Below are positions 1 through 11,402 of a DNA stretch of 64,000 nucleotides, piece after piece (the first letter of the stretch is position 1; each line of letters starts with the position of its first letter). The translations under genes and the position numbers were made by a program. Source of the stretch: Basidiobolus meristosporus CBS 931.73 (lineage: Eukaryota; Basidiobolomycota; Basidiobolomycetes; Basidiobolales; Basidiobolaceae); NCBI GenBank assembly GCA_002104905.1, contig MCFE01000380.1:20219-84218 (forward strand). The letters run 5' to 3'. Under the pieces are notes generated by a model. It was given only the letters and a program-made list of their open reading frames with translations, had not been told where the DNA came from and made no database searches.

Positions 1-759
1 CCATTCCAAGAAGAGAGGAATGGTCAGCTTGGTTCCAACGAATTTTGCCTGCTCAGCCTGAAAGGTATGTTCATGTTACTATAGAACTTGGAACGGTATC
101 GATCAGATATGGGGATTTACCGCCAGCTCCTTCTCCAACTTCTCTTGTTCTAGTCTCTCTTTCTCCGCTTTCTTCTCCAAAGCTAAAGCTGACAGCAGCT
201 CTTTCAATGTAGAGGCCAGGGAAAAGACCATCACCATACCGATAGACTCTTCAGCCTGTTGTGAATAGGCGAGCAAAGTTAGTGACCTCGCGGAGGTAGT
301 CTAGGATGCGGTCGATACGAACCAGAGTTTTGAGCTCCTCAGTAAATTTCTCGAGCTCCTCCGAAGAAAAATCTCCTTCAATCACCTCAATCTTGTATTC
401 GGGTAGTTCATCCGGGTAAGTTGGTGTGTAGGTCACGTTTAGGTAGAGTGAGCCTAGTTGCGAAGATAGTAAATAAACGAGACTTTCCTTGAGACGATCC
501 AGGGTAAACAGGATACATACATGGGAACTCTTCTACTTCCTCCTCGGGGTTAACTAAAATGCGGAAGGAGTGGGGTTCCGATTCAAGTTCTGTGTGAAAA
601 GGCTTAGTGGTTGCCTTTTTAAAATGGCTTGAAAAAAGCGTTGGAACTCTACGAACCTTCGTATTCCTCTGGATAAATAGATTGGAGAGCCTCAATCTCA
701 TTCAACTGCTCTTCAGCGTAATCTACAACACGGTGCGTTTGGTTAGATGGAAGCGCCAT
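1..759 (-). CDS. GIR2: RWD-domain protein RWDD1/Gir2, 3' end cut by window edge
   Basis: Five exons can be read on the minus strand: 759-657, 589-521, 453-323, 255-121 and 57 to beyond base 1, all with GT-AG introns and matching phases. The product begins MALPSNQTHRVV, then DYAEEQLNEIEALQSIYPEE, the hallmark start of an RWD domain, then YTPTYPDELPEYKIEV with the YPxxxP turn of the fold. After the domain comes a lysine/glutamate-rich helix and KFVGTKLTIPLFLEW, matching the conserved region after the coiled coil in RWDD1. RWDD1/Gir2 binds the DRG2/Rbg2 GTPase and Gcn1 and is linked to translation control; that role is known from the family, not seen here. The start ATG is the first one in frame with the RWD exon. 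The C-terminus lies outside the window. I am confident of the family and of the exon joins. Confidence 0.88.
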
Positions 760-1088
760 CTGAAGTGAAATGTAGTAGGACCCTACCAGTCATGATGAAT
801 ATTCTGATGTCTAGTACAGTTCAGAAATAGAAGTGATCTGCTCAATGTTGTATTTCACCCAGCTTGACCACCACACGCTAACGCACACTGACTATTCTGG
901 AGCAAGGCTTACTCGGATTGACATGTTAATCCCATTTTTTTTCTGATCACCATTTTTTTCGATAATGGTATAGGCTTTAGCGAGTTTTTAATCAAGTTGA
1001 CTCCCACATGCCGCTTGAGAATGGAGAGTTTTGTGCACACTACCTCATTGGAAATGTTGGGATCAATCAAAATGGCACGAGTTTATTA
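760..1088. other. Intergenic, upstream of the RWD gene
   Basis: This stretch holds the 5' flank of the RWD-domain gene and ends at the TTAA target site of the piggyBac element. No coding pattern or clear motif is visible. Confidence 0.5.
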
Positions 1089-3590
1089 TTAACAAGTAGA
1101 GATTAGCCCAATCGGACCAAATGGTCCGATTGTATTTAAATTATTTTGACCTCATAGCAAGGATATATGAAGTCTAAATGAAGTTTATGAAATCTCTCTG
1201 GTATGCACTTTGTGCTGGTATTTTGATTTTTTCAAAATGGTTGCAAATACTTTGTCTTATATTGCCTTTACTGAAGCAACTTTTGGCAAATTTTAATCGG
1301 ACCAAATGGTCTAACACTTCATTGATGAATAATGGGTATGGCTTTAAGCAATTATATTTCAAACATTTAATAGCCAATCCTACTAACTGCGAAGAATTAT
1401 TGAGCATTATTTGTTTTTTCATATACCACCTTCAAGTGCCTGGTATAGCAGTCTTTACACATTGGGTGGCCAGGGTTGCAACTGCATGAAAACTCAACCT
1501 TAGTGCCTGTAACATGAGCGGCAGTACAAGTTTTGCAAGCTAATCTACGGCGCTTTGAGCCATAACCTTTACTCATCGACAGGTAAGTGTGATTTTCATC
1601 ACTTCTGAGTTGCCTCTGACTACCCAAGGGCCCCTTGATGTCTGAACCGGCCAAATTCTTACAATATTGCAAGAAATTGTATGCTAAAATATCCTTGAAA
1701 GAGAAATGAGATACGCCACGCTTTTGGTAAGAAAATGTACGATAAGAGCTATAGGCATTGGCTTCGCAGATACCCAGGATGAAGCCGTAGAAACGCATCT
1801 CCCATCTTTCTGTAGATATAACATCATGATAAGATGTCAAATTATCTCGAAGGTTATTGGCAGCATCAACCGAACCTACAAATATAGTAAATGGAGCACA
1901 TGTTGTTTCTTCAAGACAGGATTCTACTTACTTTTATGGGTCTCATATTCTTCAACCACTTCCGGTCGCTGAATGGTTATCACCTCACCATTGTCCCCTA
2001 CAAAAGTTCTCCGTCCAGTAAGCCTTGTTGTGCTGCAAGAAGAAATAAATGCTTTGATCTTGTAATCACGGTAGGCGCAGACAAAGATTCTCCCGCTCCT
2101 TGTTGTCTTGTTCATAGTAAAGTGAGCACCATACAAGTTGCCAACACTGGCAACAATATCGGTGGTGGGCATACCACATGGCCAGTAGCAGCGCTTAGTC
2201 ACTTGCATAATGGAATACAGACCAAGTTCAGCCAGCATCATTGTCATATTTGGGGATCCGAACCAAGAGTCAGCAATAACGGTACGGCCAGTACCAAACC
2301 AAGGCTTGACTAATCGCTTGACAGTGGAAGTCAACTTGGACATACCAGGATCATTGTCATATTCCTTCTGTAACCAATCACTCACTGTATCTATTCTCAG
2401 GATACAAGCAGTGTGATGGTCTGCTAAAGTCTTGAACTCCTGTCCGATGGGATGCGGCTTCCTTGGAACTTTCTTAACATTGGGCAAACCAGCTCCTAAC
2501 CATTGATTCATTGATTCGTCAATGACTAAATACTTGCAGGGCTCTAAACAAGTTTTCATGTGTTCATTAAAGGCGTCAATAGTTGATCTAATTTGATAAA
2601 GAGCATCGATTTCTTGATGTTCTCGGGAAGGGATTTCAAGAACGTGCATTTTCAGAATCTCTTTAAATCTTCTATACGACATATATTCCGTAAAGTCAAT
2701 GTTCATTAAGAAATGAGAAGAGCCTTGCTTCCAGTAAGCTTTTTTGTCGGAATGATTGATAACTGTCATTACAGTTATTAATGCAATCCACATCATGTAC
2801 TCGGCAAATGTAATGTCAGTCCAGGGGCCAATGCTAGTTGCATAAGCATTAATCCTCCGAACGATAGTGCGAAAGTGATCTAAAGGAAGGAAGAACAAGA
2901 AATAATCCAGTGGTGAGGCATTTCTAGCATTTTTCATATTTAACCGAGCTTTCAAGGAGGTAAAACCATCAGCTGGCCCACTTGTACGGGAATCAATATA
3001 TACTTCCCCAGTTATCCAGGTGTCTGCTGCAGTAAGGTCAATTTCATCTTCCTCCTGCTCCTCATCTTGGATTGCATCCTCCAATAGGTCTTCAGTAACA
3101 ATACTCTCGGTAGTATTAGCAGTTGCAGGTTCAATGTTTCCCAAGGTATCATTACTGTTAGTCTTGATATACTTTAAACAGTTTTGTGAAAGAGTCAATG
3201 TAATCCCCGGTACCAGATCCAAAATGACATCATATTTCACATTGCCATTGACTGTTGAGCGTGCAGTGGTAACTCCCTTGAAGCTCAAACCAGGTGTATT
3301 CCAGTCAAAACGCAGAGATAAAAGTCGTTTGACTTCCTTATGTTTGATAAATCGCTTGGATACTGATACACGCACATTAACATCAAGATGTTTACTGGCA
3401 GGAGGCATGGTTTAAGTCTTAAGAAAAGATAAAACGAATATGACGAATTATCAAAACAACTCCAAAAAATAAATATTCAGATTCTTGTTTATCAGAATAT
3501 GATATGAAATAAACAAAGTAAGGCATCCATCCAGAAAAAACAATTGTATTAAATTGGACCAAATGGTCCGGCCGAATCTCTACTTGTTAA
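1089..3590 (-). mobile_element. Complete piggyBac-family DNA transposon
   Basis: The element is bounded by TTAA at 1089-1092 and TTAA at 3587-3590, the fixed target site duplicated by piggyBac transposases. Just inside are matching inverted ends, CAAGTAGAGATT at 1093-1104 and its complement ending at 3586. About 15 bases further in, each end carries a near-palindrome GGACCAAATGGTCC (about 1114-1127 and 3556-3569), and a third partial copy sits at about 1299. The element without the duplicated TTAA is about 2.5 kb, normal for the family, and holds one intron-split transposase gene that reads through without a break. It lies between the 5' end of the RWD gene and the 3' end of the aldo-keto reductase, about 20 bases beyond the reductase stop codon. 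All parts needed for movement appear intact, so it may be recent or active. Confidence 0.93.
1397..3408 (-). CDS. piggyBac-type transposase, two exons
   Basis: Exon 1 is 3408-1932 and exon 2 is 1875-1397; the 56-base intron has GTAAGT and TTGTAG ends and the join gives 651 residues in frame. The DDE_Tnp_1_7 catalytic domain is recognisable: the first acidic residue lies in YLVIDESMNQW, the second in TVIADSWFGSP, and the third in SSVDAANNLRDN, which is created at the splice. The C-terminus has the family's cysteine-rich domain, with CKTC, CSC and CKDCYTRHL spacing, which binds the element's ends. An acidic, low-complexity N-terminal third precedes the catalytic core, as usual. The enzyme cuts and pastes the element at TTAA. 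No frameshift or stop breaks the gene. The third catalytic aspartate depends on removing the intron, so activity requires correct splicing in the host. Confidence 0.92.
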
Positions 3591-3610
3591 TTATTGTGCT
3601 GATGATGGCT

Positions 3611-4576
3611 TTAACCGAAGATAGGGCAGTCAAAATAGGTTCCGGGATCATTGAAACGGATGCCCTTGTCCAATTTCTTGATTTCATTCATATCCTCCTC
3701 GCTAAGTTTGAAGTCGAGATCAATGTTCTGCTCCAGACGTTCGTCGCTCACGGATTTTGGAATCACTGCTAGCTGACGCTCGTTGGCCCAGCGAAGGAGC
3801 ACCTGAGCTGGAGTCTTGGAGTGTTTCTTAGCAATCTTGGTGATGATCTCGTGCTCCAACAAGCTAGGGATATCCTTGGCTCCATCAAATAAGGAGAGGT
3901 ATGAGATGGATCCAAAGCTTGAGTAAGCGGTGATGGCAATCTCCTTTCTGTGGCAGAATTCTACCAGTACATCCTGGGCCAAATAAGGGTGGATTTCTAC
4001 TTGGTTGACAGCTGGCTTGATGCGAGCATATTTTAGGAGATCCATAAGCAGAGAACAGTTGAAATTAGCAACACCAATGTTCTTCACTAAACCGGCATCC
4101 ACAAGCTCCTCCATGGCCTCCCAGGTTTCACGGATGCTGACATCGACGTAGGTTGGAAGCTTGTCGGTTTCGGGGTTGTAAAGCCACTCGGGTGGATAGC
4201 GAGTGTTGAAGTCAACATACTTCAAGGAAATAGGGAAGTGAATCAAGTAAAGGTCTAGGTACTCCAAGCCCAAATCCTTCAAGGTTCTCTCGAAAGCAGG
4301 GCGAACATGTTCTCTAGCATGGAATGTGTTCCATAGTTTGGAGGTGACGAAGATATCTTCGCGCTTCACCACGCCAGAGCCGATAGCGGCTTTGATACCC
4401 TCTCCGACTTCAACCTCGTTGCCATAGTCACAAGCACAGTCAAGAAGACGATATCCCTTGCGAATAGACTTTTCAACAACTTCGGCGGTCTTGTCTTTGG
4501 GGATCTTCCAGGTGCCCAAGCCAACAAGTGGCATGGCTTGGTTGGTGGTTTTGAGGTTAACTGTAGCTTTAGTCAT
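3611..4576 (-). CDS. Aldo-keto reductase, D-xylose reductase type
   Basis: A 321-residue single-exon protein with the full aldo-keto reductase tetrad: Asp46, Tyr51, Lys80 and His113, the same numbers as in yeast xylose reductases. The N-terminal MPLVGLGTWKI and the internal IHFPISLKYV and VNQVEIHPYL motifs are typical of the AKR2B group, as is the C-terminal RFNDP. This family reduces xylose and other aldoses with NADPH or NADH in the cytosol. The cofactor loop reads IPKSVSDERL; the Lys and the Arg that hold the NADP phosphate in related enzymes are kept, but the Asn usually between them is Val. A TATA-like TATATA (minus strand, near 4624) lies about 45 bases upstream of the ATG. The piggyBac element ends about 20 bases past the stop, so the natural 3' UTR may be replaced by transposon sequence. 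Confidence 0.9.
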   Translation of the reverse strand: MTKATVNLKTTNQAMPLVGLGTWKIPKDKTAEVVEKSIRKGYRLLDCACDYGNEVEVGEGIKAAIGSGVVKREDIFVTSKLWNTFHAREHVRPAFERTLKDLGLEYLDLYLIHFPISLKYVDFNTRYPPEWLYNPETDKLPTYVDVSIRETWEAMEELVDAGLVKNIGVANFNCSLLMDLLKYARIKPAVNQVEIHPYLAQDVLVEFCHRKEIAITAYSSFGSISYLSLFDGAKDIPSLLEHEIITKIAKKHSKTPAQVLLRWANERQLAVIPKSVSDERLEQNIDLDFKLSEEDMNEIKKLDKGIRFNDPGTYFDCPIFG

Positions 4577-5101
4577 GGTGAATGGAACCAGATAAAAGTC
4601 AACTTGATGTGATATTCTCGATTATATACGGAGAAAATAAGTTGAATCATGCCATATATGCTTAGCAAACGTCACCTGGGCAGGAACCAATAACATGGGT
4701 AAACCGAACAATCGTGATGGGGTTCCTTGGGAGCTTCAATGCACCAACTGGGTGGATTCTTGGTGCTGTAGCACAAGTTGATCAAAATTTGACACGTTTG
4801 TATCGTCATTTCGCACTTAGGTAAGCGTTATGTATATATATATCATATTACGCAATGTTTACCTGGACAGACAAGATGCGTTTCTAAGATGTATTTAAGG
4901 CCTTAGAGCCGAGTGACTCCGATATGATGCTACCAGTGTCAAGTGAAAGTGAAAGGAAACATCGATTGTCATTTCTATTGACCGGGTAATGTTTGAAAGT
5001 AAATGACAAATAAGCTAGTCTACTGAAACTAAATATCAATTCTATGCATTACAATAAAACGGAGTGAGTACAAGATAAATACGAGGGGGATTAATGACAC
5101 T
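4577..5101. other. Intergenic between aldo-keto reductase and PUF6
   Basis: Promoter of the reductase on the left and the 3' flank of PUF6 on the right. AT-rich, with a short TA run near 4840. No gene or repeat seen. Confidence 0.5.
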
Positions 5102-7080
5102 TCAGTTGGCACCAAGCTTGGTAATGGTTTGGGCAAGAATCTCGGCACCCTTGTTGCCCTCGGCCCCGGCTTTCTTGATGTCCTTCACGCGCTTCTTGAG
5201 TGCAGACATGACCTTCTTTTGGCAAGCAGGTGACTCGAGCAGTGCGAGGACAACGAAAGAGCCGCCTGAGGTGCTGAAGTGAGCAATCTGTGATTGGACG
5301 GCATCGAGGATGGCTGGTCCGATGGTAGCTTCGCCATCAGTTTTGATCTCGCCAGATTTGCTCTTGTATTCCGATTGAATCAAGGTCTTGAGGGTACGGC
5401 TGGCGATGGTGTTCTCCAGAATGTGGTTCTCCTCGTCATCTTCGGCGATGAGGGTCTTCAAGGCATCGAAGAGAGCTGATTTGTCCCCAGCAGCGTTTCT
5501 GAATACCTCGAAGCAGACTTGACTGGGGAATGGCTCGCGGAGCATGGAGCCAAGGTTCTCGGAGACGTACTTCAAGAGGGCGGGGGAAATGGCGTTCAAC
5601 AATTCCTTGGAACGAGCAGCGGGCTCCTTCTTACTGGTTGTGGCACGAACTTCATCGCCGGTTTGGAGAAGGGTGATGTTGTCGGGAGAGATGTACTTGG
5701 GAGATCTTCCGGCGAGAAGGTACAACACGACACGACGACCGTACTTGTCATTGACAATCTCGTCCAGGGTGTTGCAGATTTCACTAATGATGTTCTTGTT
5801 GACAAGAACGGTATCATCGACCACATCAAACAATCTAAGAAGGACCATGTGGCCGTATTCCTCTTGGCAAATCTTCTGTACGAAAGGCTTGAATGACTTC
5901 ACGATGACTTTACGATCCTTGGGGGTGGCGTAAAGGAGGCAGAGCATGGCAACTTGAGCACCATCCTTGGTGTGAAGAATCTCAGCAACCTGTTCCTTGA
6001 TGATGGCGATCATCTCTTGGACGCCATTGGCATCGGTGTGTGTGAGATACTCGTACATGGCGCGGTGAACAATACTGTGATTGATGGTTCCCTTGTCCAA
6101 AATGGCCGAGATGGTTTCATTCAAATGCTTCAAAATAGACTCCTTCTTCTCTGGCTTCTCCTTGAGGATGTCGTCCAACGATTTCTTATCGGCAGATTTG
6201 AACAGGGCAAACTCGGGTCCGTAGAACTCCTCAACCAAGGCGTGGCGCTGGGCAGAGTTGGCGAATTGTCCAAAAGCCTCTTCGATAATCTCCGAGGCCT
6301 CCTTGTGTCTAATCAGCTTGCGTACTTTTCCGTAGAACTCCTTGATCACATGCTCACGATACTTGGGACAGTAGTGCAAAATCTTGATGACAATGAACTT
6401 TCCGTACATGCTCTTGGACAATTCCAAGTATCTGCCCTTCAGCTCGCTGGCGATTTGATTACGATGCTCAGGATTGCCATACTTCAAGCATGTTTGGATG
6501 ACTCGAGAGGCGTCATGTTTGAAAATCACCTGTTGACGACACAGATTAACCCTGTAAACATGCCATTGCTCATTTGGAAGTAACATACCTCAACGACACG
6601 ACCCTTGACCAAGGCCATCAAATCCGAAATAAGTTTTTCTCTCTCGGGCTTGGGAACATCCTTACGGCGCATCTTTTCCCAAATCTTCTTGGCTTGTGAC
6701 AAAATTTCGAAATGAGGCTTTTGCGCTTTACGCTCCAACTTTAAGGTCTTCTGTTTCTCGTGTGCCTCCTTAGAGTTTTGGCTGTTGGCAGGCTGCTGGT
6801 TGAGTTTAGCTTGTGGCTCGGTCTGCTCATCGGCCTCTTGAGCTTCTTCGATCTCCTCTCCATCGAACATGTCCTCATCCGAATCCTCCACTTCCTCAGT
6901 AGTCTCCTTGGTCACTGCCTTTTTCTTTTTGGGTTTGACTTCAGGTTCGTGTTGGGCAGCAGGCTTGACCTTCTTGGTAGCGCTCTTGCTTTTGGCATCT
7001 TTCACCTGCTTGGGTACTTTACCTTCTCCCTCATTCGAGGCCTTGCGCTTTTTTTGGATTTGGTTCCCGGCCATGATCAC
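5102..7080 (-). CDS. PUF6: Pumilio-family nucleolar protein PUF6/PUM3
   Basis: Exon 1 is 7080-6589 and exon 2 is 6529-5102, with a 59-base GTATGT...AACAG intron; the product has about 639 residues, close to yeast Puf6 and human PUM3. The N-terminus is lysine-rich and acidic (KPKKKKAVTKE, then a run of Glu and Asp), as expected for a nucleolar protein. From about residue 160 the protein is made of helical PUF repeats, for example YGKFIVIKILHYC, SEIIEEAFGQFAN and KDGAQVAMLCLLY. PUF6 proteins lack sequence-specific RNA reading and act in 60S subunit assembly; in yeast Puf6 also represses ASH1 mRNA. A second ATG two codons downstream (at 7074) is an equally good start. It is divergent from the mitochondrial uL11 gene, 318 bases apart. 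Confidence 0.92.
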
Positions 7081-7398
7081 TTTGTGTGGTTAGGTTGTGC
7101 TGAGAACTGAATGGATTTCGAAAATTGCTGGTTTGCCGCCGATAAAATGAACTCCAGTCTAACTAAGCGTTTTTTTTCTTTTTTTTTCAATTGGAATATA
7201 GGAAAAAAAAGGCGTGGATCTGTGAACTGGCATAGAATTCGGGACTTGGTTTAACTGCACCAGATGTTGTTTAACCGAAATCATCCACACGATGCATTGG
7301 ATTGGAATTGAAATCCTCGATCAAAAAACTTTTACTGTTCTGGAGATGTGCAGTTTATCTAGACTAGAGGGCCATTTGTATCTTTCACTCCAGCTATA
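7081..7398. promoter_or_regulatory. Shared divergent promoter of PUF6 and mitochondrial uL11
   Basis: This 318-base gap separates two divergent ribosome-related genes. It contains a poly-T tract around 7170-7188 and an A-tract at about 7203-7210, which commonly exclude nucleosomes in fungal promoters. No convincing TATA box is visible. Confidence 0.5.
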
Positions 7399-7842
7399 AT
7401 GTCCGCAAAGAAGCCGGCCGCCACCGCCTTTCTGAGAATCCTTGTTCCAGCCGGTAAGGCATCCCCTTCCCCACCCGTTGGTCCTGCTCTTGGTCAGAGA
7501 GGTATCAAGTCCATGGATTTTTGTAAACAATTCAACGACCGTACCAAGGACATCGAGCCTGGTACTCCCATTCCCACCGTCATCACCGTGAAGCCCGACC
7601 GTACCTTCAGCTTCGTCACCAAGAGCCCACCAACCTCTTGGTTGCTCAAGCGTGCCGCCGGTGTGGAGAAGGGTAGCTCTCAACCTGGTGTTCAGATAGT
7701 TGGTAAAATCTCTCTCAAGCACGTCTACGAAATCGCGCTACGCAAGCAAAACGACGCCAACTTGGCCCACCAGGAGTTGAAGAATATTTGCGGCTCTATC
7801 GTCGGTAGCGCCAGGTCTGTTGGCATCGAGGTTGTTCCTTAG
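7399..7842 (+). CDS. MRPL11: Mitochondrial large-subunit ribosomal protein uL11
   Basis: A 147-residue intronless protein of the bacterial type uL11. Early residues read LRILVPAGKASPSPPVGPAL, the RNA-contacting N-terminal domain motif, followed by GQRGIKSMDFCKQFN and the C-terminal rRNA-binding part KNICGSIVGSARSVGIEV. Cytosolic uL11 (RPL12) has a clearly different sequence, so this is the mitochondrial protein (Mrpl19 in yeast naming). uL11 forms the base of the GTPase-associated centre. The N-terminus is short, so the import signal must be internal or minimal. Confidence 0.93.
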   Translation: MSAKKPAATAFLRILVPAGKASPSPPVGPALGQRGIKSMDFCKQFNDRTKDIEPGTPIPTVITVKPDRTFSFVTKSPPTSWLLKRAAGVEKGSSQPGVQIVGKISLKHVYEIALRKQNDANLAHQELKNICGSIVGSARSVGIEVVP

Positions 7843-8180
7843 ATTCGTGTACACACCCAACCTCCTAGATACACTTGGCTATCTTCGGGTTTCCATACTT
7901 CTAGATACTTTCCATCTGCATTCCACTATTTCGCACTCTCTTCCCACTCTACCCCAAGATCACTCAAATAAACCGTTCAATTATGATGGTGTGATGGTCA
8001 CATGGATGCTTTACTAAACTGCTCAGCAAGACGCTCGAAATACTTTGATAAAATGGACGGGAAGAACATTGGATTAACCGACGGAATCAAATGAAATTGT
8101 ACAAAGTGGAGCCAAGTTATAAAGCTTGCAACTATAGGTTGGTAAATCAACTCATTCTACGTAGATGGGGCTCGCGCACT
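7843..8180. other. 3' flanks of uL11m and RPA1
   Basis: The two genes converge here. No ORF with coding character and no repeat seen. Confidence 0.5.
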
Positions 8181-10968
8181 CTACTTCTCCAGCTGAGCGA
8201 TCTGTTCTAGAAGAGACTTGGATTGTGAAACGAAGTCTAAGGGTGTCGCCTGTAGCACGCTATAACGGACTTTTGAGGTATCCTGTGGACTTGACGTGTT
8301 AGCGGCGAGTTAATGATGTGGAGATATGTGGATCCTACTTACGTTGAATACTTCTTGCTTGGCACGGCACTTGAACATGTACTGTTGGAAGTTGGCTTGC
8401 TGAAACACAGCGGAGAAAGCGGCAGGGTTGATGTCCTATGGAGATTTGGTTAGTCAGACTCGCCTCTCTTTCCGGAATTCCTGACATACCTTGAGTTGCA
8501 TCAGCTCGCCAGCAGTTTTTCCCAAGACTTGGACACCGATATCATTGAAACATTGCAACCAGACCTGGCCGGTGTGATCGCTAACATTGATGGCCATGAT
8601 ATATCTGATGGGGGAGTTTAGAGAAAAGAACACGCATGGGATTCTATGAGGGTCAAGTTACCTATACTCAGGGGCGTCATAGCTGCGGTTGCACTTTTCA
8701 CATCTCCAGCCTCCCGCGTCTTCAGTCACCTTCTTGTTGCACGAGTCGCTAGGGCAGGCTGGGTAGGCAAGGTTCTCCTGCTTCAAAAACACGACGGTGC
8801 CCTTCGCGAGGAAATAGTCCGGCTATATGATTCCAAACGTTAGTTTGTGTCCACCGATAGCTTTGCATGACCAATCAATGACCTTGTCACCCATTCCGAG
8901 GTTCTCATCCTTGACCTGGCCGAAATTCTTCAGCTCGTCTTTCTTGGCGGTGATTGGGGCTCCGTTGCCTCCCATCGAATTCGAGTAGCCGTGGAATTGG
9001 GCAGAGTGGCCCATCGAGTCATACCTAGGCAAAGGCAAGGTGAGAACGGGATTCGTAATGGTGCAGCGAAAGCGTATACTTACCAGCCACGAAGGCGATG
9101 GGCCTCCGGAATATCTGGATCAATCATCATTGAGCTAGAGCTGTACATGGAGAGGGAACGTCCTGGATAGAGCCGAGGCGTTAATGTTGAGGTATATCAT
9201 GTATCAGCACAAGGAACATACCGTTGAAATCACTGACACGAACCCCTTTGAACGCAATAATGGGAGTGGAGGAAGCGTCGAACGATTCGGCTTGTTTACC
9301 CCAGAGTGTAAGACGAACCGAGAATTCCGATGTATCGACAAGGGTCAGGTCCCGCTTCGATACAGGCTTCTGTGTTGCTTTCGAGAGAATCTGAGACAGC
9401 TCCTGAGCCTCTCTTACAACTCCAATGACATCTATTCGGTCACGCTGTTAGCACTAGGTTCCATGCTTCCTTATGAACATCCACATACCAATGGTGCTAT
9501 CCTTGGCTACGTCATTCAACTTGCTCAATTCAACAAAATTGTACCGGACTTTGGGTACATCTACGGTATCTACGCACTATAGGAGAGGATTAGTATCGTA
9601 GACTGGTCGGATAAACAAGGATTTTCGCTTACGAGGGAAACTTCGGTTCCATGGTCGAGGGATAGCTCGTATTCGTTCTGGATGGAGGAGAATTGTGGCT
9701 TGGCCATGGTCACTTTGGCCTTGGAGATGTAATAAACCTGCGTCGACCGATGGTTAGATGCTACGTGGAGATTGGGAGTTGCTCATCGGATGTATATATA
9801 CCTTGTTTTCCTCGAATAGGCTGTAGAATTGATCCACCTGGTCGTTAAAGGCAGTCGCCTTAATCTCACCCTAACGCACCAAAATTGAGTCGATTGTAAG
9901 CATGGGGAGTTCGGTTGGCTGGACTTACACTCTCGTCTAGCAAGTTGACACTAAAGAGTTTTCCTTCACCACGGGCATTGTGCCAGTGTCTGATGTCGGA
10001 TTTCGACGTTACTCGGACTCGAATAGTCCATCTGCATGTATGTTAAACAAGAATACCTCGGCATTAATAGTCAATCTTGCTCTTACTTATTTTGATAGGG
10101 GCTGAGCCCTTTGATGGGGTAAATAGCCCCGGCTGGCTCTCCAATAGAACGGGGTGGCATATTTGATGTTTGGCTGTTGCGGTCGATGTTAGATGAGGGG
10201 TTCAGCTACAAGTTCAACTCCAACCATTAGTTACTTATTAGGGGCCTTGTTAGGAACACCAGGGGGCTTGTTTCCATTAAATGGGTGGCTTTGACCCATA
10301 TTATTCTGACCGTAACCAAAATTCTGAGGCTGTTGCTGCTGTTGTGGTTGCTGAGGATAAGGTTGGTTTGGTGTAGGGTTGACAGGGCTGGGTCGCTGTT
10401 GTGGAGAGTCCTGGTTTGATCCTCCAGTTTGAGCAGGAGCCGGTTCCATAGAGACGGGGTCACCAATCTTTTCCTCGGGTGTTCCTAGAGCCTCGACGTT
10501 CAGAACAATCACTATTCTATCAGGGGGTAAGTACGCAAAATTCAACAAATTCACAAGCTGATAAGCAAGTACCTTCTGTTTTGCACCGAGTTACAAATGT
10601 ACTGCACCAGTTTGATCACAGTGTATTTAGTGATCGCGCCGTTATTGATTAGCTCGTTCATTTGGGTACCAAGCATAGCTACGAAGCGAAAAGTCAGCAA
10701 CGGTGGAAAAAGGAAAGAACGGAAGATAAAGGTCACCTTGCATAAAGTGAGTTCCATCGGAAATGACAAGTCTGGTGAGGTTTGATTAGAAAGGGCGCGC
10801 GAGAGTGAGCTTAATGCAACATAGGTACCGAAAACGCTCGGGCGTCGAAGGATTCTGGGAGGTTAACTTTTTGATGTTGATGATCTGTAAGACAGGATTT
10901 GCAGAAGCAGGCGAATCCTTGTTGTCTTCATAGATCGCCTTAATCGCGCCTTGTGTTAGCTGGTTCAT
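8181..10968 (-). CDS. RFA1: Replication protein A large subunit RPA1/Rfa1
   Basis: A multi-exon gene. The first exons are 10968-10829, 10771-10737, 10678-10573 and 10516-10235, all phase-consistent; further short exons continue to the stop at 8181. The N-terminus [15 protein letters not shown] and [12 protein letters not shown] belong to the protein-recruiting OB fold (DBD-F). A linker rich in Gln, Pro and Asn follows (around 10420-10250). Then come DBD-A ([36 protein letters not shown]) and DBD-B, and in DBD-C a zinc ribbon with CPSDSC and CEKC around 8790-8700. The C-terminus reads [21 protein letters not shown]1 is the main single-stranded DNA-binding subunit of the RPA trimer in replication and repair. 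Several exons were read by eye, so inner boundaries other than those listed are approximate. An upstream ATG at 10995 exists, but the MNQLT start matches the family. Confidence 0.9.
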
Positions 10969-11402
10969 GGTATGCACTACGTTTATCTTCAACAAACAAA
11001 CTAAAGAGACTTGTGATAGTGATAACGTCCAATCAGTCTAAAATGGCCGTTACTCCTATTGCCAATAATATTATTTGTTTTGTTTTCATTCCCTGCGGCA
11101 CAATTTTTTCTAGTAGTGGCTTATCCATTGGAGTGCAACATTGTTGATGACATTCAGCTGCGAACTAATCGAATATGATTATGTTCCATGAGAAATTAAA
11201 CCAAATACCCAGGTGCACCAAATTCAACAAGGAGCGGGGTCTGCAATTGTATTGATTATGTCTAATGACCATTGTGTGGTATTCTCCATTCACATAGAAT
11301 AACAATGATTTCTTTTTTGGTGAATAAACTTCCGAATATGTTGATTAGTGTAGACCAAAACTTGCACGGGGAAAGGACTTCTCCGTCTTCTGTCAACCCA
11401 GG
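10969..11402. other. Divergent promoter region of RPA1 and ERF2-like gene
   Basis: A 434-base gap between divergent starts. It is AT-rich with no clear TATA element or repeat. No MluI-type cell-cycle box was noticed. Confidence 0.45.

Noticed and set aside
5519-6583. Several long plus-strand frames opposite PUF6
   Set aside because: They mirror the minus-strand PUF repeats and have no protein signature.
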